Origin: Cristatella mucedo
Taxonomy: Eukaryota > Bryozoa > Phylactolaemata > Cristatellidae
DNA length: 64,000 nt
Reading direction: 5' to 3'
Assembly (NCBI GenBank): GCA_009760855.2
Contig: WPIO01000036.1
Coordinates: 2,065,001-2,129,000, forward strand
Under the pieces are notes generated by a model. That model worked only from the letters and a program-made list of their open reading frames with translations. It was not told the DNA's origin and searched no databases. Below are positions 1 to 12,100 of this stretch, one piece after another. The stretch's first letter is position 1. Each line of letters opens with the position of its first letter. A program made the translations under genes and the position numbers.

Positions 1-1119
1 TAAAATGGGAACAAGACTCCGCGGACATGCTGCAGGAGATATTGTGGTCAAGGTCATTTTGAGGGCCAGTATTACGAATGTATGAGAAACATTAGGATTG
101 CCTATTGTTATGTTCTCACGGAGAAATACAGCATTAAGAGATACGCATTCAAAAGTAGTGAGTTTTAATGAGGAACAGAGCGTCAAGCAGTAGCTCTGGA
201 GAGCGTGTGCTCGTGTTTGCCGTAAGGCGGCTGCCTTACAAAAAATCTCTGGAACTTGGGTGCGTCGGGGGCGGGGCCACTGCTGATGAATAGCAGTTGC
301 AGGCCCAACGGGCGGACTGCCTCCTGACTGGCCCGGTCGGATGGCGAAAGGACGCTTAAAGAGCCGCCGACCAATGTCGGCTCGTTCGAGCAACGCCCAA
401 AGACTTTTTCAGCCACCACACGTTGCTGTGCGGTAGCTGGCACTGCAACGCCTAAAGCAGATAGCTTGGCTTTATTGTCATTCAGTTTGAGAAAGTATGA
501 AGTATATCGCCATTAGCGTACGAAAATCAGCAATGCACTGCAGCAGTGAGTTACGATAGTTTGAATTTCTGGAAGCAAGGGAGGGATCAAAGCACATTTA
601 CAGTGTCATTTACAGTCGTCTGAATTAAAATGAAAGCCAACGTCGTGCTTGCTGGTTTCATCGGCAAGAAGAAGAACATAAATTGTGAAAAGATGTGAGC
701 CAAGCGCAGATTGATGTAGTAACCGATTTTAAAGGCTCCCCGTACAATCATTGCTACTTAGCTTTGCACAATAAAATCTTGCACTGACTTGGGCTCGCAG
801 CAGTACCGTTGCAGTGCAGAACAGGCGACATGATGGAGGCTTAACTAGAACTCCTGGTCAATATTATCAAGCCCTACCGAAAGATTCAGTAGAACTAGCA
901 CAACTCCGCGTAAACCATCAATCCTTGGAAGGTCGCTATAAACTGTAGACAGTTGACTCCGTGGAATGAATAGCTGACACCGTACTGTAACATCACGCCT
1001 GGTTTGATGTTTTGATATACAAATTTTGCTGGTCTGCTGCTACTCTTGCTATTATGCTCGTAAGGAGCAGCCAACCAAACACCCTCTGGTCTGGCATCGA
1101 CAACTAAATCATCGACATC
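1..1119. other. No gene recognised
   Basis: The - strand frame 443-183 has no recognisable family. Around 460-510 a short stretch resembles family B LINE sequence (TTTATTGTCATTCAGTTTGA). The rest is unassigned. Confidence 0.5.
18..160. other. Unassigned AT-richer DNA
   Basis: Nothing recognised; listed only because it starts the window. Confidence 0.2.
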
Positions 1120-2060
1120 TCTTAATGAGTGTCATGTATCTCCGTCTGTAACTACATAAGGCCACAAAGTGGGACTAAGTGGGTTTTACGCAGGATATTT
1201 TTCTGTAGTGCACTCTAAGGCTAAGCGGTTTTCCCGTCGCGTACGGCAGCCGACAGACTTCATCTTACGCAACAAAGAGAAAGTAACAAGCATAGCCGAG
1301 TCACTAGACCATTCGAGGAAACGAGTAGCACGGAAGTAGCAGCTCAGAACAGATCAAATGCTTTTTTCGGTAACGATTATTATTTGTAGGAATGAAGCAT
1401 CTATTTTGTTGTATGTAGAGGATCTAAGGTCATTTCGAGGCTGCAACTGGTGCAACAGTTCAGCAAAGTATGAAGAAACCGATGCCACGGCGGACTTCGT
1501 TGGTCAGGGCGAGTGCTTTGCTATGTATTTGTTGATCAGCCACGAGTCGTTGAAGTTCCTAAGCAAACTAGACAAGCAGCTGAACTTATGGGATTTGTCT
1601 AATAGTCTTGCAGCCATATTCATCACCGACGGCAGAGATTGGTTGGCTTTTTCTTCAGCCCAGTCAAAATGGAGTCGCAGTAGTCTAGCTTAGAAAGAAC
1701 ATGGGAGCTAGTTAGATTTCTTGCAAGCCACCATGATAGACAGCCCCTCATCTTGGAAGGAGATCGGACGTAATGGACACCTGAGAAAGCAGCATTGTTA
1801 ATGACTTTCAAAATTTAAGCAGTCATAAAAGAGAGCACCTATATTTGAAGCACATGGTGACGGTCGCAAACTAGCAAGCATTGGGTGTTAGGAGAGCAAA
1901 GTCTCCAAGTCCAGAAAGCTGTTTGGGGTGTCCAATTTTTCGGAGTTGGGTTTAATTGAAGTTGTGGTAGCGTCAGTTATAAGCGGCGAGTTGGTAGATT
2001 CCAGACTGGTCTCAGTCGCAGCAAACAGGTCGAGGACGTCGTCAAGAATCATGCAACATA
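1120..2060 (-). mobile_element. LINE family B fragment, old
   Basis: Recognisable tail (TATCTCCGTCTGTAAC; CAACAAAGAGAAAGT) and downstream C-terminal RT blocks (CAGCCATATTCATCACC at about 1611; GAAAGCT...CCAATTTTTCGGAG). Strongly diverged, no intact frame. Confidence 0.8.
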
Positions 2061-2309
2061 TTACAAGGCGGGCGTACATTGGATGATGCATATTATGAAG
2101 CTATAGCCGCTCGATGACCATAAAGGCTGGCTATAACACGGCACTAGTAGATGCTGTGGACGAGTTTGCTCCTCTGACTAGACACACTCTACGCGCTAAC
2201 ACAGACAGCCTACTCCTGGATCTTCGCATACGGGTAAGGTGTCCACTGCAACAGTATATGTCTTATCTCAGTGCGAGACTCAGGGAGCATTAGCATCAAC
2301 TGGCAACAG

Positions 2310-2915
2310 TCATCCGACGACCCTCTAAAGACGACTATATCAGCTACTCGGTCCAGTTTTCCTACTTTCAGCTAGGAAATGTTGCAAACATTGGGGCCCG
2401 CTTTTACCGAGACGCCACATCCAAGGATGTGTACACATCCCGTCTCGACTTCCACAACTCGCAGATCATTCGAACGGCAATATAAGTGGCTTACAGTTGG
2501 TCTAAAGGTCTGCAGCCAGGCTAGCCTGTCATGAAGGTGATAATGGCCACATTAAAACCACTTCCCACCGATCAACCTGCGCTGGCTCCCCCATCGTGCA
2601 GCCAATCGACTTAAAAGCTTTTGCCGCTCGCTTTTAGGTCTAATTATTATTGTGTACCACCCTCGTATACTTTAGAGACTGTACCCTTAGTTCGCATCCT
2701 CCCAAGGCTCCGGATTGATGTCACGACATCTCTGGACTTGGCAACAATTAAAAAGAAGCTACACACTTATCTCTTCCTCGCAATATTTTCTGAGGTCACG
2801 TAAATTATTCTTAGTGTGCTTATGCGAGCTGATAATGTTAAAGATAGCCAATATAACGCGCTTCCTTCGCAGCGTATGCTAATTGCCTAGACATAGATTT
2901 AGTTCTCTGATGGCG
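2310..2915 (+). mobile_element. LINE family A fragment
   Basis: GACGACTATATCAGCTACTC...TCCTACTTTCAGCTA through the RT C-terminus to the tail TTTAGTTCTCTGATGGCGCT at about 2900. Degenerate. Confidence 0.8.
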
Positions 2916-3728
2916 CTATATGAATATCGTATGGATATTATCATTAATTTTAAATAGAGCAATTTTCTGCAGAGCTTCAGCGAGGGCGTCTGTGCTGGGC
3001 GGCTCAAAAGATTCGGGGACCCGCTCGATGCGCTCCATGGCGATCCTCAATTATATCTCCATTTATTTAATTAATCATATAGCTAATAACTCTAATTACA
3101 AAATTCGTTACAGACGCGCCTTGAAAGATCCAAAGCACCAAATTCCTTCGCCGCAAACGTTCCACGTGGAGCGCTTGTATTGCAGACCCTGACGACGCGA
3201 CTGGCGGAGCAAGTGCATCGAGGCGCCGCTTAACCCTCGCTCGCTGCGTCCGGGCGTCTCCTTGGAGAAAGAGCCAAGACGAGGCCAAGAGGCAGACGCA
3301 GCGCATCCGCCGATTCATTTGAGCAATAGTGGCAAAATGGTGAAAACGAAACGTCTGGGGCTAAATTGGTTGGATTGCGACGGAGCTTCGAAATTATTTT
3401 CGATCCCGCAACTATATGCATTAGGAACTAGCTAAGTCATAGTCTACGGTTTGAACCATGTGCACCAAGCGCGTGTCAGCGGCGGTCGGTCAGTTACACA
3501 ACGGACTTAGGCGTTATCGCAGCGCCACCCTCTAAGGCCCTCTGCGGCGGTCGAACGGGCTATTCTATGCTAAGAACGCCGCGCTAAGGAGGGGCTTCTG
3601 CAATAATGTCCTTAGGCCGAAAACGCAGCGCTCGTAGCGGTGCCGGTGCTCACTTGCGCATGACAAATACCAGTGAGACCCTCTACCTCTGAGCCGCGGC
3701 GAGCCACTCGCGAGGGTGTAGGACCGTT

Positions 3729-3771
<43 letters not shown>

Positions 3772-4610
3772 GGCCGGCCGACAGAACACCGCAGCAATGA
3801 ATAGTGAATTCCACGTCCTTAGGCGCAAAGCGGTCCTCTCGACAGCCGCGCAGAGTTAAGACGCGTCCAGCACCCGCTGCAGCGCGCAAAAGCTCGCTCT
3901 CTCTCTCTCTCTCGCACGACGCCGACGGCGAAACTCCACTGCGTGACCTATTTAATGGTACGCGACCTCAGCTTCTATGCTGCTTAATCGTATGCTACCA
4001 CACAACCGGTTCCTATTCATTGTAAAATTCAGGAACCGCGAATACTATCTCGGTCGGGTGCTTGCTGCATACAACACGGCTAATGCAGCACGCCGACGTT
4101 TCAATATCGGGGAATGAGCGCTCGGCTCTCGACTGCTGCTGCTGCGTCTTACTACAGTCGGCATTGACCTTTGTCACACGCTGTGACACCTGCGACTCGC
4201 TGCTTAGAATAGCTCAACCGGTCCGCGCTCTAAGTCGTCTGCTCCACCGCCGTTTGACGCGTGTCCGCTAGGATGCGCGCCGGTTGCACGAGGGCTGTAT
4301 TTGTAGCCAAAGAGCTCAGCTCAGCAACCGCAACTGTGAGCGCAAGCAACAGTAGGCTGCCTGTAGGGGCTCGTGGGCGCGCTATGGCAACGTGAAGATA
4401 AACGGTGCCCCCCACAAGCGAGATGTGTTGTTAACGACGACGGCTGTACTGTATAGCATACGGGCAACGCAAGCGAGCGAGCGGACGTATGTACGTGGCG
4501 GTAGTGGCCGTCGCGTAAGCAGCTCCGGAGCGCCAGTAGATAAGAGAGTAAGAGAAAAGGGAGAGAAGAGAGTGGATAGCGGGCTTACAGGCCGACGCAC
4601 AGGTAGCAAG
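2916..4610. other. No gene recognised; simple repeats
   Basis: Contains the (ACGC)n run, a CT run at 3896-3913 and moderately GC-rich DNA. Short frames on both strands show no family resemblance. Confidence 0.5.
3728..3772. repeat. (ACGC)n microsatellite
   Basis: About eleven CACG tetranucleotide units. They generate artefactual Arg-Ala-Cys-Val repeats in three reverse frames. Confidence 0.97.
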
Positions 4611-4870
4611 TGAAATGAGCGGCAAGGCTACTGCGACGCTGGCGACAGACAAGCCTAGCTGCGGAGTTTTGCACCGGCTGTAATCGCCTGATTGCACATG
4701 CCGGTAGGGCAGCAAGCAGTGAGTTACGGAAGTCAAGACGGGATGTCACAAATGCACGGACCAACTTGGACGTGGTAACCTTATCTAAACTCACCCAAAT
4801 TTTGGCAATGTCATGTAGCTGAAAGTAGGCAGATTTGACTGAGGAGCTGATGTGGTCGTCTAACGAGAGG
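4611..4870 (-). mobile_element. LINE family A fragment
   Basis: Reverse-strand RT piece ([40 protein letters not shown]), truncated at both ends. Confidence 0.85.
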
Positions 4871-5109
4871 TTGCCATTCCTCTGCTTAAAGAACGTTGGT
4901 GACAGAAGCTTTAGCTCTGCAGGTCCAAGACTGTGGGACTCGCTTGCGCAGTTCTTAGGCAACGACAACTACTCTCCTACTTCCTACTATGGCTCATCCT
5001 TTTCAGCGGTCCTGAGCTGCTACTTCCATGCTACTCACTACTTCTACTGCTCTCCTGACTCTGCTGTGCTTCCCAATTTCTTCGTCGGTGACGGTCGCGG
5101 GGTGTAAGA

Positions 5110-6110
5110 ATAAGAGGGCGGCGAAGCTCGCTACCCCGCTGTAGGGTGCCCCACAGGGGTGCAAATGCCCCCCCCGCCCGCCCGCCTCTGCCCAGCTGGC
5201 TCCGCCAAGTCTGCGTATCGAGTATGCAAAAGCAGACGAGTGCCGCGCTTCAGCGGGCTTGCAAAGCGAGCCCGAAGACACTCGCTGCCACCGTTTAGTA
5301 AGACCTTTGTCGTGCGCGCGGCATCCCCGTCTCGGAGGGCACTGAAATAATTAGTCTATAAGTCTTCCCGCTAGCTCCGTCGCAGGCTCCGGAGCGCGCT
5401 GGCGCAGTACGGCAACCACTGCCTGATTGGACGTGAACCGAACCGACGAATCGCTAGCGTCGGCTTCTCGGGCGGCGCGCCGTATGCGCCGCCGCCCGCT
5501 ATTCGCTGGCACCGACGCCCGTACGTTCAATTTAATTGGCTGCGTGGTCAGAGGGGCGCAACGCCTGCCGCGCGGGGATGCCGTCGTGGCCGGTGCGGTG
5601 CGCCGTCTTCCTCGCGTCGTGGAGCGTGTGCGCCGCGCTTTTCGAAGGCCTGTACTGCGGCACAGAAAGCTGCTATGACGGTAAGGCGGCGGCTGCTGCG
5701 CGAGCGGATTCGCGGCCTGCCTTTCTGGCCACAGGAGAAAGCCTGCTGGCGTTGCCTTCTCGCCGCCGCCGCCGCTTTTGCCGACTCTGCCGTGGCTGAG
5801 CGAATCGCTGTGACGCTTGCGGCCGCGCGAGCTCGCGCAGACCGGCCGCCGCTCTCGTCGGTTCGTGAAGCGGCCCCTGGCACGCCCGGGCGGGCGCGCT
5901 GCTGGAGCGCTCTCGATTTAGGAAGCGCGGCTTTGCCCTGCGCGCCCGCTCAAGCAGCGGCGCGCTGGACCGGATGTGCGCCGCTGCCCCGCGCTGGCCG
6001 GTCGCGGCTAGGCTCGGGGCTGACCAGTGTAGCGGCGGCCTAGAGCTTAGCGGCGGTGTCGCTGTGGTAAGCTAGCGGGCTAGCGCTTAGTCGCCGTTGG
6101 ATGCGCTGTC
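5110..6110 (+). promoter_or_regulatory. CpG-rich promoter region of DNAJC25
   Basis: About 1 kb is GC- and CpG-dense around exon 1, unlike the AT-richer flanks. Two inverted CCAAT boxes (ATTGG at about 5426 and 5535) lie in the 160 bp before the ATG. No TATA box is obvious. Long open frames here on both strands are composition artefacts. Confidence 0.55.
5578..5680 (+). CDS. DNAJC25: DNAJC25 exon 1 (signal peptide)
   Basis: The ATG at 5578 starts a 34-codon exon with a hydrophobic leader (cores AVFLASW and VCAALF) followed by [12 protein letters not shown], where human DNAJC25 has VEGLYCG. The exon ends one base into the next codon at a GTAAGG donor (5681). No upstream ATG is in frame nearby, and the following intron sequence does not continue the family alignment. 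Confidence 0.93.
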
Positions 6111-9100
6111 CCGCGGGCGCCGGTCAATCCAGCGTAGGCCGGGGCATGACTGAGCTCCGATTTCCGGAAATACTGTTCCTTTCTCCACTCTGCCCGTATT
6201 GTCTATTTCACAGAAACGAGTGTGAGAAAGCGAACTTAAAAGTTTCAATTTCCGGCCGCCGAGAGCGCCCCTCGGTCAAGCCAGTCACTCGGGGCTACAG
6301 CAGGGCACTATTGCGTGCACTGTATTTACTTCTAATCCGTGTGCGTGCGTGCGGTGTGTGTTGCATTTCGTGCACGCATGCGTCGTACGCCAGCGTGTGC
6401 GTAGGTACTGTGCGTACGTGTATGTTTGTAACTTTGTCACGAATGGCTAAGTCTGCTTTTTTCTGTAGTGCACTTAAACTTCAGCAGCTTAGTGTTTTTT
6501 GTGTAGTGCACTTTAAACTTAAGAGGCTTTTCGTGTAAATACTTTGGCCACAGACTCATGTCATGTAACAGAGAGAAAGTGACACGCATATATGTGTCGT
6601 CTGGTGGTTATTGAGGAAGTAACACGCGTAGGCTTTGGAGCCATATTCATGTCTCGCTGTAGGATGGTGCCGGATTGCTTTTTCCACTGCACTGCAAAAC
6701 TAACTTACTAGGTATGAGCTAACCCAGTGTAATTCAGAAATTGGAAAGGCTGACGCTCGAAATTGGCTCTGCCAGCATATCTCCTTTTGAATCAGCTCGA
6801 AATCTAGGTGTCATGTTCCAAAGTGACCTCTCGGTAGACGACCACATCAGCTCCACAATCAAGTCTGCCTACTTTCAGCTACATAACATTGCTAAAATTT
6901 GGGCTTGATTAGATAAGAATACCACGTCTAAGTTGGTCCATGCATTTGTGACATCCCGTCTTGACTTCTGTAACTCACTGCTTGCTGGCCTACCAGCATG
7001 TGCGATCAGGCGATTGCAGCTGTGCAAAAATCCGCAGCTAGGCTTGTCTGTCGTGAGCGTCGCAGTTGCCACATCACATTACTTCTCGCCGATCTGCACT
7101 GGCTACCAGTCAAGCAACGGATTGACTTCAAGGTTTTGTCGCTCACTTTTAGGTCCCTTCATTCTTTGGCTCCAGCCTATCTCTCAGATCTACTCCCCCA
7201 TCAGGCCAAGCATCGTACCACTGCTTTTCAGAATCCAAAAGTTTACCAATACCTCGTACTAACCTCAAATCCGTTGGAGACCGTGCATTTAGTTCGTATG
7301 CTCCCAAAGCCTGGAACACCCTCCCGACTTTCGTCAGAACATCCCCTGACTTGACCACAGTTAAAAAGAACTTAAAAACTCACCTATTTAGGACAGCATT
7401 TAGTGGGTCCCTGTGATTCGTCCTCCATGTGCTTATTCGTGTTGACACTGTGCATACTGCGACTAACCACACTTGCATGCTGACCCTGTGCATGTCACCC
7501 CTAACCATGTTACTCATGTTTTTTATCAAGCATGATATTACTCACCATGCAATCGCGTTTTCTTTGCAGCAAATGTAATGTAAATGCAAATATGTGCCTG
7601 TGCCATTCCGAAACGACTTCTCATTGGACGACAGCATTTCTTCCGAAGTCCAGCCGGCCAACTTTCAGCTCTGGAACATTACCAAAAATCAGGGTCTACA
7701 AGAAATTACAGCAGCCAAAGTAGCTTTTGCGTTTGTTACAGGGTGGCTAGATTACTGCAAATTTCTTCATTCAGGACTCCCAGCCAAACCCCTTGATCGT
7801 CTGCAGCTGGCATGCAACTCAAGGGGTCGCCAAGTCTGTTGTCTATGGCGTAGCTGCAATATCAACATTGCACCACTTCTATCTGAGTTTTGCTGGCTCC
7901 ATATCGAGCGTAGAATCAATTTTCAGGAGCCTCTCTCTGGTCACTTCCCTTCCTACAGCTCATCCAGCCTACCTTGACCGCCTTGCTCCTCCAGTCACGT
8001 GCTCTCGTACCACCTTCTCCTCAGTGTCTAGCCATCCATGGTAATCCCTAGCACTAAATTAAAACCTTTTGGTACCAGGCTTTCACTTCTCATACATCAA
8101 AAGTCAGGAACTTGCTTTCACCCTGCACTACCTGCTATGACTACCTGCTATGACCACTACCTGCTATGACATTGCATCATTTACGTCTTGGCTCATCCGT
8201 TCTGGTCAGCCCTTCCTTCTCCTCTGTGTATTTGACTTTTTTTTTTATCCCTTTGTGCTTTGCCTGCTTACGTGGATATGATAGATCCCTGTTGGCAGCC
8301 AGTGCTCCAACGAACTGGTGGCCGTGAGCATCGTCTTGTTTGCTGTGTGATGCTGACCTTGGCAAGATACCCGTTTGCCTTTGAATGCTTGCCAATTTAG
8401 CATACTGCAGTGGATGTCATTGATTTGTTTGTTAATGCATATTAATAATAATAATAATAATACCATCATTAGGATTAGGGTTTCTTTCCCCAGGCTCCAT
8501 GTAAGTATCATTCAGATAATGCTTAATCATACTTAGCTCCATGTAAGTACTATAGTACTGTAGTATATATATATATAGTATAGCCATGCTACTATTATCA
8601 TATAATATCATCTATTGGCTATATTATTATATTTTATTATATATATGGCTATACTATTATATCATATACTATTATATCATATTACCATAGTAGTATAGCC
8701 ATGCTACTATTATCATTAGCGGTTGCGGGTCGTTGAAGCAGAGACAGCTTCTTAGAAGCTCGTCGTTAGCTGTCGAACAGTTTTGAACCTGTCTAATGGC
8801 TGTGTTGGTCGGGAAACGTTTAGGCAGGCATGTCTAGGCATGACAAGCCTTGGCGCTGGCTCTTTCGTTTCAGTGCTCGAAGTCAGCCGCGACGTGTCAA
8901 AGGTAGGCAGGTCATTTTGTGCAAAGCTTCGGCTGCTATGTGCTGCTGCTGCTTCTGTCTGGCAGGACGGTTGCCGAACTTTGCTTAACCTGTAGCCTTA
9001 CTGATGCATGCCGGGCTGCACTCTGCCTCGCCCACTTTGCAGCAATGGTTGCTTCCGTCTCCTCGCTAGGCTGTCCTTTGCTGTCCTTGCTAGGCAGCCG

Positions 9101-12100
9101 TCGCTCAGTCGTACAGGAAGCTGGCAAGGAAATGGCATCCGGATCTGCATCGTGGGGAGGCAGCAAAAAAAGAGGCCGAAGGTCAATTCCAGCGTATAGC
9201 CACGGCGTATGAGGTTTGAGGCTGGCTGCTGCGCATCGGCACTGGCCGTGGCAGCACTCGCATGTGCCGCGCAAATGCATCGAGCAAGCGCAAAGGCGTG
9301 CAGGCGCACACATTCGCACACACAGCTGTCTAGAGCATTAGCGACAGCTGTTGCCGGCGGCTGCTGCCCCCCTCTTCCCTTCCCCCTCCAGTCATTCATG
9401 GCCGTGGCAGCCAAGAGACATGCATTCCGGGATCGTTTTCACATGGTGAGCTTGTAGCATGCGTTGTGGAGGCCGCTTCAGAGCAAGCTGTTGCTGACTC
9501 ATTCAGCAATGGACACATTCATGTGTCAAGGAGTGTGATGGATTTTCTGCTGGATTTTTGCTGGCTGTCTCAGTCGCACTGACAGGAGCCTGCGCAGAAT
9601 TGGTAGGTTATCTTCACGAGATACCTCTTAAATAATAAAATAAATGCATACTAGCTGATTTAACAGCCTCTTTTGTATAGCGACAGAAGAGCCTTTACGG
9701 CTATCATCACCGCTTGCAGTGGCAATGAAGGATCGCCCACCGAAGTAATCGAACCCACGACCTTGGTCCCGAGGTCGTGAAAGCAACCACCTTACCTACT
9801 GTGCCATCACGGCTCACCATGACTGCTTGGCATGGTTTGGGACAGCTGCCTTAATTGGTCCTGTTAAGCTCGGTACATTTATTTACAGCATATGCTGTAG
9901 TGCACTCCCACTGTGCAGGTGTCCTGAAAAGGACGATCCTTAAATCCCTGTCAGGGGATTATGACATCGGAGACCTGCTGCCTAGTGTGCTGCCTTTGTC
10001 TGACACAAAGCTGCTTCCTAGCACACGGGAGGGAAACCGTTGACCCAAGTGATGGCTACTTCACAGGGTATCTCACCCAAAGGATGACAAGGCCTGCAGC
10101 TGCATTCGGAGGATGGTGGGCAAAGGTCTCGGCCTTGGCTTCCTTATAGGCACGCACACCATTTTGCTGCCGACAGCAGTCCCAACCGACCACGATGCAT
10201 CCGAAATGAGCCCAATCTACAGTACTGGGCACCGTTGTTTTACCATCTTGCTTTGCTACCGATGTAAAGCACCGCTGCACATTGATGTCCGGCGATTGTT
10301 ATTGACTTCTCAATCCGTTTCTATTGATCCGTTTGGTATGAGCTGACATCCCTCAGCTGCTGGTGCGATTCGTGAGTGGGACTGTCGTCTTATACTGAGG
10401 TTCTGTCTGTTCTCTTGATGTTTTGACCTTCTCACTGTGTCTCCACCCTTTCTTCAAGTCTGTTTCTGAATGCAGTTTCATCGCATATTCAGTCGCCTGC
10501 TGCCAGACGTTTAGACTCACTGTGTGAAGCTGTACCCAAGTGTGTGCTATTGCTATCTCCATGGGTGTTGGTAAACAGTGGCATGCACAATCCGACCCCA
10601 TAACACTGATTCCAACTGGTCATTGAAATATCATCATAGAACCCTAAAGGCAGTGCTTTAAGCCGAATGCTGTGGAAATAAAATAGAAGTTTTCTGGTCA
10701 ACCGAGGATGTGCTAGTGGGCAATTGATCTAGGTGGCAGTGTGGACACGTGTAAAGAAGACCTTGCAGTAGCACCGCCCTGGTTAATGTGCTCACCTTCA
10801 GCAACCACGGTTGTGGGCGTGAGCCCGCAGCATATGTCAAGCGCCTAGATAGAGATGAAGTTCTGTTTGGGCACTATGCAAATTAATTATATTACATTTT
10901 TTGTAGAACTTAGAAGGGAAGCTGCAATGCGACATGCTGCCGGTAGCTTAGTGCTTAGGGCCGTTGACAGTGGCGAAATGGTGGGGGAGGAGGGGGTAAG
11001 TGAGCATTTGCCCCGTTCCCCCAAATCGGAGCAGCAACCTGGTCCGCCCCTATTCCTATGTGCCGGCCCACCCTGCAACCACGAATATGTCTTAATTCCT
11101 TTTGGCTGAGCGACCGCCGAGTTTGTTTCGAACACATATCACGATTTGCGCTAAAATCATATGTTAATTGCATGTCTAGCCCGCCGAATGAAAATCTGCC
11201 GGTCTTGCCACTTACATAAAGGTTTTCCAAGTCTTGCTCCTCTCTGATGGAAATCCTGGCTCAGCTTGACGGGCGGTTGCCATGCCGACCTGTCAGAGAA
11301 GGTCTGTGCGCAGCATTGGTGGCTAAATGCACCTCGGCTAGCCCAGGGACTAGCGTGGAAGAACCCGACCGAACTTTCGAGTACATTTGTGATATCGTCC
11401 CATCTCAACTTCTATGACTTACTGCTCGCTGTCCCACTTGTGCAGCTTGGTGCTACAGCCACTTTGTGCTCACTTACTGTCACCCAGAAACATGAAGAGT
11501 AACCCTCAAGATTTGCTTGCCTGCATATTTCCTGTAGCAATCAGGGTGTCCTGTTCCAAGAAGACCTTTTACTAAAGGTGACCGAATGAGTAGGGCAGTC
11601 AAGTCTGCCTACTTACAGCTATGTGGCTTTGCAATAGTTGCGCATGCCTTGATAAGGATTCCACAGCCAAGTTTGCTCATGAGTTTGTAACGCCCTGTTT
11701 AGACGTTTAGCTCTGTAACCCACCTGTTCCTCACTGCATTTGCTGGGTCTGCTTGACTCGTCTTTTGTGAGCTTATGCATGCTAACCCTGTGCATGTTAT
11801 ACCCAACCAAGTTTTTTGCTTCCTTTTCAACATGTGTTAGGTGCCTAGGAAGAGATTTGGTTTATCTTAGGATGCTATACAAATTTGTTGTTATAATTAT
11901 TATTATTATCAATTCCCTTCCTGCAGGTTTTTCTACAAGTGGTGCAAAACTCAGGCTTTAGGCTTGCTAGTCGTAAGCGTTGTAACTGCCGAGTTACGCC
12001 ACTTCTGTCTGATCTACAGAGTAACTCTTGGCTAACATCGTTTCGACTTCAAGGTCCACATCTAGGTCCCTTCATTCTTATTCTCTGGCTTACCTATGGG

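Noticed and set aside
9393-9444. Candidate DNAJC25 exon [18 protein letters not shown] with good splice sites
   Set aside because: It lacks HPD and does not align; the true J-domain exon is 9094-9213, which joins in phase with exon 4 directly.
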